From assembly GCF_000971295.1 (NCBI RefSeq), contig NZ_LANJ01000001.1, positions 62,001 through 126,000 on the forward strand: 64,000 nt of DNA, given 5' to 3'. Numbering within the stretch: position 1 is the first letter of the stretch; the number at the start of each line of letters is the position of its first letter. The DNA is from Devosia epidermidihirudinis (lineage in GTDB: Bacteria; Pseudomonadota; Alphaproteobacteria; Rhizobiales; Devosiaceae). Positions 60,810 through 64,000 of the stretch are shown in pieces. The notes under the pieces were generated by a model. That model worked only from the letters and a program-made list of their open reading frames with translations, did not search any database and was not told where the DNA came from. The translations under genes and the position numbers were made by a program.

Positions 60810-61606
60810 TCCGTCTCGGGCTGCTCTTCGATTGGCGTATTGGCGTCTGGGTTATCGCGCATCAACCCGGTCACCGCATCGTCGAGTGCGGTCAGAAATT
60901 CCTCGACGCGCAGGCCATTGTCGCCGAAGTCGTGCAGCGCATTGAGCGAGGCCGAGCGCATGTTGACCTCGGAATCTGTGGCGTTCCCCGTCACGCGGAT
61001 CACCGCCTCTTCGCGCCACCCCACCAGCGTCACGATGCGCGCGTTGATCCGACCCGGCTCGAACTCGGCCGTTGGCTCGCGCAGCACGCGCACGTCCCAC
61101 CCACGATCCTCCACCAGCTGCCGCACCAGCCCAAACGTCTGCGTCAGTCCCAAAGGATAGTCCCGCGTCTGCACATTGGGGAACACCCGCGCGATCTGCG
61201 CGGCGCTCAGCGTTTTGGGCTGCGGCATGGACATGGTCTGTGCGTCAAACACCAGCGGCATCTCCGCCCGGTCGGTGGTGTAAATGTCGGTCACGGCGGG
61301 ATAGCGCATGGCGAGGCTGCCATACCAGACAAACGGCAGAAGCGCGACCAGCGACAGCGCCAATCCAATCAGCGCTTTGCTCCACCCCTGATCGCCGGTG
61401 AACCACAGCCGAGTCATTGCGACGAAGGCCGCGATCACGCCAAACAGCGCCACCAGTAGCGTCAGGCCCGCGACGAACATAAAGCCGTTGCTGGGCAGAA
61501 TGCCGATGCGGTGCAGCAGCACCGAAATGACCACGAGCGGAATTGCCAGCGTGCCCAACCGGCGCGCCAGAATGGCCCACTTCGATGTCCGGATCAGTAT
61601 GCGCAC
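60806..61606 (-). CDS. DUF1499 family membrane protein
   Basis: A 266-residue protein with three N-terminal membrane segments (about residues 18-38, 45-68 and 80-98). A soluble DUF1499 domain (about 135-245) follows, with the TFGLVRQLVEDRGW and DSEVNMRSASLNALHDFGDN blocks; the RSxSxxGxxDfGxN style matches the family. Members are of unknown function in the envelope. It is one base off the frame of the MBL gene end. Confidence 0.85.
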   Translation of the reverse strand: MRILIRTSKWAILARRLGTLAIPLVVISVLLHRIGILPSNGFMFVAGLTLLVALFGVIAAFVAMTRLWFTGDQGWSKALIGLALSLVALLPFVWYGSLAMRYPAVTDIYTTDRAEMPLVFDAQTMSMPQPKTLSAAQIARVFPNVQTRDYPLGLTQTFGLVRQLVEDRGWDVRVLREPTAEFEPGRINARIVTLVGWREEAVIRVTGNATDSEVNMRSASLNALHDFGDNGLRVEEFLTALDDAVTGLMRDNPDANTPIEEQPETD

Positions 61607-61694
61607 TGTACCGCCGTCAATTCATACAAATTGAACATTAGCCGCAAGGTATTGCCCGAGTTTGAAGATTTCGAGCCTTCGCCGTGCGACCCCG

Positions 61695-62825
61695 TCAGGG
61701 CGCGCCTGCGGGTCCGCACATGGCTTTGATTGCGGTCCATTCGGCTGTGGTAAACGGCGGCTCCAACCCCGTCGGGCGCATCTGGCCCAGTTTTTCCAGC
61801 GCAATGCGGCGGTCGCTGGTCAAGGGATGAGTGCTGAGCAGTGCCATGGCGCGAGCAAAGTCGTCATCCTCACCCACGCGCGCAATCAGCTCGGCCAGTC
61901 CCGCCGGGTGGAAATCCATCCGATTGGCCACTTGCGCCGCAAAAGCATCGGCCTGCCGCTCGGCATCGCGCGAGAACCGCGCATCAATGATGGTCGCCCC
62001 AAGACCTGCCGCGACGGAAATGCCGGTCAGATCTCCCAAAATGAAGCCGATCAACGCACCTGTCCCGGCCGTCGAGATCAGCTGCTCCATCCCGTGCCGA
62101 TGAGCAACGTGCCCCACTTCATGGGCCAAAACGCCAGCGAACTCGTCCTGCGTCTCCGCCAGATCGAGCAGCGCTGAGAAGAAATACACCCGTCCACCGG
62201 GTAGCGCGAAAGCATTGGGAATGTCGGATTTGACGACACTGATATCGAGCGTAAAGGGCGAGCCCGAGCCCTCCATCGCCGCATTGCCGAAGCGCGTAAT
62301 GGCGCGATTGGCGAGGCTATAGGGATCTGGATCGCAGATCTGCATACCATCGGTTAGCCCGAGCGCCGCTTCCATCTGCGTGCCCACCGTATCGCCTAGG
62401 CTTTCTTCCCAGGCCGGCGGCACCAGCCATACGAGCCGACTCGCCAGCAGCGGCACACCGATAAGATAGGCCCCAATCACCGAGGCCAGCGCCAGCGTCG
62501 CGGTGGCCGCGATGCGGACCTGCCGTCCGGTTTCCTCGCGGCGTTTTTTGGTCAATAGCGGGAGCGTCGCCAGCACCCGGGCCACGTTCTGTTGGCCCCT
62601 GACAACCACGCGCGCACCATCGGTCTGCCCATTGGCAGCCAGACGCAGCTCATCCTTGCGGCCATGAACGCTGTAGAGATCCGTCGCGTCCCAGCGTGTG
62701 ATCTCCGTACCGTTCTCGGCATCCAGAATCACCAGGGCAGCCGTATCCACGAAGGACGCATATTCCAGTCCCACCGCCCGGCTGTCAGCTACAAACCCGT
62801 CATGATAGCGCGCTGCAATGGCCAT
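61695..62825 (-). CDS. M48-family metalloprotease
   Basis: A 376-residue membrane-anchored zinc protease. It has the HEVGH motif (H235, H239), the third ligand region DAERQADAFAAQ, and one membrane helix near residues 105-130. An N-terminal cytoplasmic region of about 100 residues precedes it. Such proteases clear misfolded envelope proteins. The start at the ATG at 62825 overlaps the DUF898 stop in TGATG, so the two are made together. Confidence 0.9.
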   Translation of the reverse strand: MAIAARYHDGFVADSRAVGLEYASFVDTAALVILDAENGTEITRWDATDLYSVHGRKDELRLAANGQTDGARVVVRGQQNVARVLATLPLLTKKRREETGRQVRIAATATLALASVIGAYLIGVPLLASRLVWLVPPAWEESLGDTVGTQMEAALGLTDGMQICDPDPYSLANRAITRFGNAAMEGSGSPFTLDISVVKSDIPNAFALPGGRVYFFSALLDLAETQDEFAGVLAHEVGHVAHRHGMEQLISTAGTGALIGFILGDLTGISVAAGLGATIIDARFSRDAERQADAFAAQVANRMDFHPAGLAELIARVGEDDDFARAMALLSTHPLTSDRRIALEKLGQMRPTGLEPPFTTAEWTAIKAMCGPAGAP

Positions 62826-64000
62826 CAATACGACCCCACATTGAGGGCATCCGCCAGCCCTTCGCCGGCCAGTGCCTTGTCCTCGGCGCGTGCACGCACA
62901 TCGGTCAGGCTATCGAGACCGCTCACGCTGGCATTGCTGGCGATCAGCTTCCAATAGCCAAGCCCCAGGAAAAGCTCGCTCATCATCGTGAAGGCACCCA
63001 GCAGCAACAGATAGCCGAAGATGATTGCCGCCAGCGTGGTGAAACTTCCCTGCATATGCTGCATGAAAATCGCGAGGCTGAAGGTGCCGCCGGCAAAGGC
63101 ATCGCCCGCGAGGGCGTTCAGCACAACAAAGCCGCCAATGGCCAGCACCACATAAGCACCAATCACAGCAAAACCGAAACGGATATAGGGGCCTAGCAGG
63201 CCAAACATGCTCACCCGCACCGTCAGCGCCGCCTGCCCCAGCCGCACGGCTGAGAACATTCGCGTCAGCTCGCGCGATTGATAAAACAGCACAATCAGCC
63301 CCACCGGCACCGCCGCCGCCAACGTCGGCACGATGCCGGAGAGATTGGTGATGGTGGTGCCGACGAAACTGCTCATCGCGACGCCCGTGCCGCCGATGAC
63401 GGCGACGAGCACATAGCTGAGGTAATATGGCCCCGCGAGCTGCCTCCAGTGTCCAACAAAGGAGAATTGGCGATCACCGAACCAACTATTGGAATAGCGA
63501 TAGCGCCAGAGATTGGCGGCCATGAGCGGGTAGATCAGTCCCAGCGTTGCGATCATCGCCAGCGACCAGCCAAAGCGGCGCAGGGCATAGCCCCAAGCGC
63601 TGCCTGCCTGATCGAGCCGAATGCCGCGCCATAGCGTACGCGACAGCCGGAAGTCGCGGGCGCGATAGATGGCATAGCCCATCATGAACCAGATCAGGAT
63701 CGCCACGCCGCCATAGCCGATGACGGCAGCGTCGCTCGACAGCGTCGAGAGGTAGAAGAAGACAACATAGATCGGCAGGAAAATCGCCACCGCCATCAGG
63801 AAGCCGAGCAGCAGTTGGACCGCGTTGCCGGTATACTCCAGACAATCGCCACCGATTTCCGTATTGGACCAGTAAAAGCGCCGTTTCCAGCTGGTCAGCC
63901 AGAAACGATAGAGCCCGATAGTGGGCAACATGAAGCCATAGCCGCGCACCAAGGTGCCGCCGAGCTCGCGCCGCGTGCCCGTAAACACCACCGGCTCAGC
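62825..64000 (-). CDS. DUF898 (YjgN-like) membrane protein, partial at right edge
   Basis: At least 391 residues. The frame is open to the window edge, where codons AEPVV precede FTGTRRELGG, so its N-terminus lies outside. About seven to eight membrane helices with the family's GYGFMLPTIGLYRFWLTSWK start and RFYWSNTEIGGDCLEYTGNA block. Many such genes sit before an M48 protease, as here, which suggests joint work in the envelope. Function is not known. Confidence 0.88.
   Translation of the reverse strand, partial: AEPVVFTGTRRELGGTLVRGYGFMLPTIGLYRFWLTSWKRRFYWSNTEIGGDCLEYTGNAVQLLLGFLMAVAIFLPIYVVFFYLSTLSSDAAVIGYGGVAILIWFMMGYAIYRARDFRLSRTLWRGIRLDQAGSAWGYALRRFGWSLAMIATLGLIYPLMAANLWRYRYSNSWFGDRQFSFVGHWRQLAGPYYLSYVLVAVIGGTGVAMSSFVGTTITNLSGIVPTLAAAVPVGLIVLFYQSRELTRMFSAVRLGQAALTVRVSMFGLLGPYIRFGFAVIGAYVVLAIGGFVVLNALAGDAFAGGTFSLAIFMQHMQGSFTTLAAIIFGYLLLLGAFTMMSELFLGLGYWKLIASNASVSGLDSLTDVRARAEDKALAGEGLADALNVGSY

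Overview
The window is GC-rich chromosomal DNA that reads like an alphaproteobacterium of the order Hyphomicrobiales. A Devosia-like organism is my best guess, from gene families and style only. Coding density is high, genes lie in tight operons with ATGA overlaps, and no insertion sequence, integrase, phage gene, CRISPR array, rRNA or replication origin was seen.

Region 1 (1-11.4 kb) is a nearly complete carbon-phosphorus (C-P) lyase locus for phosphonate use: phnGHIJKL plus a hexapeptide-repeat acetyltransferase, then phnCDE (phnE is cut by the window edge), the divergent repressor gene phnF, and phnMN. Candidate Pho boxes and a PhnF operator control it. phnP was not found. Every larger gap in this locus is filled with palindromic repeat elements that I do not see in the rest of the window.

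Region 2 (11.5-18.6 kb) holds an Fsr-like MFS exporter with a divergent AraC regulator, then an IclR regulator divergent from a TRAP-type uptake operon (dctP, dctQ, dctM) and an enolase-superfamily sugar-acid dehydratase. dctM carries an in-frame TAG stop and is probably a pseudogene.

Region 3 (18.6-35.6 kb) has two small envelope or stress genes and a MATE pump, then a large sugar operon on the minus strand: GH36 alpha-galactosidase, a peptide-type ABC importer (binding protein, two permeases, two ATPases), a galactonate-dehydratase-like enolase, an SDR, a GntR regulator and an aldehyde dehydrogenase. A divergent aldose 1-epimerase/SDR pair lies beside it. Together these look like uptake of alpha-galactosides, hydrolysis, and oxidative (De Ley-Doudoroff-like) breakdown of galactose.

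Region 4 (35.6-48.6 kb) has an RND efflux pump with its GbsR/MarR-type regulator, a Na/Pi-cotransporter-like protein, small membrane and stress proteins, an FtsX-type ABC exporter, and a YdcZ pair.

Region 5 (48.7-64 kb) has a polar-amino-acid-type ABC importer with an NtaA/DszA-type flavin monooxygenase (probably sulfur-source scavenging), tRNA-Gln and tRNA-Pro genes, a sugar transferase, a CorC/TlyC membrane protein, FhuF, a spermidine-synthase-like methyltransferase, BioY, an MBL-fold hydrolase, an M48 protease and a DUF898 membrane protein cut by the right edge.

I found no convincing new defence or mobile system. The points most worth checking are the phn-restricted palindromes, the dctM stop codon, and the repeated placement of strong hairpins downstream of solute-binding-protein genes.
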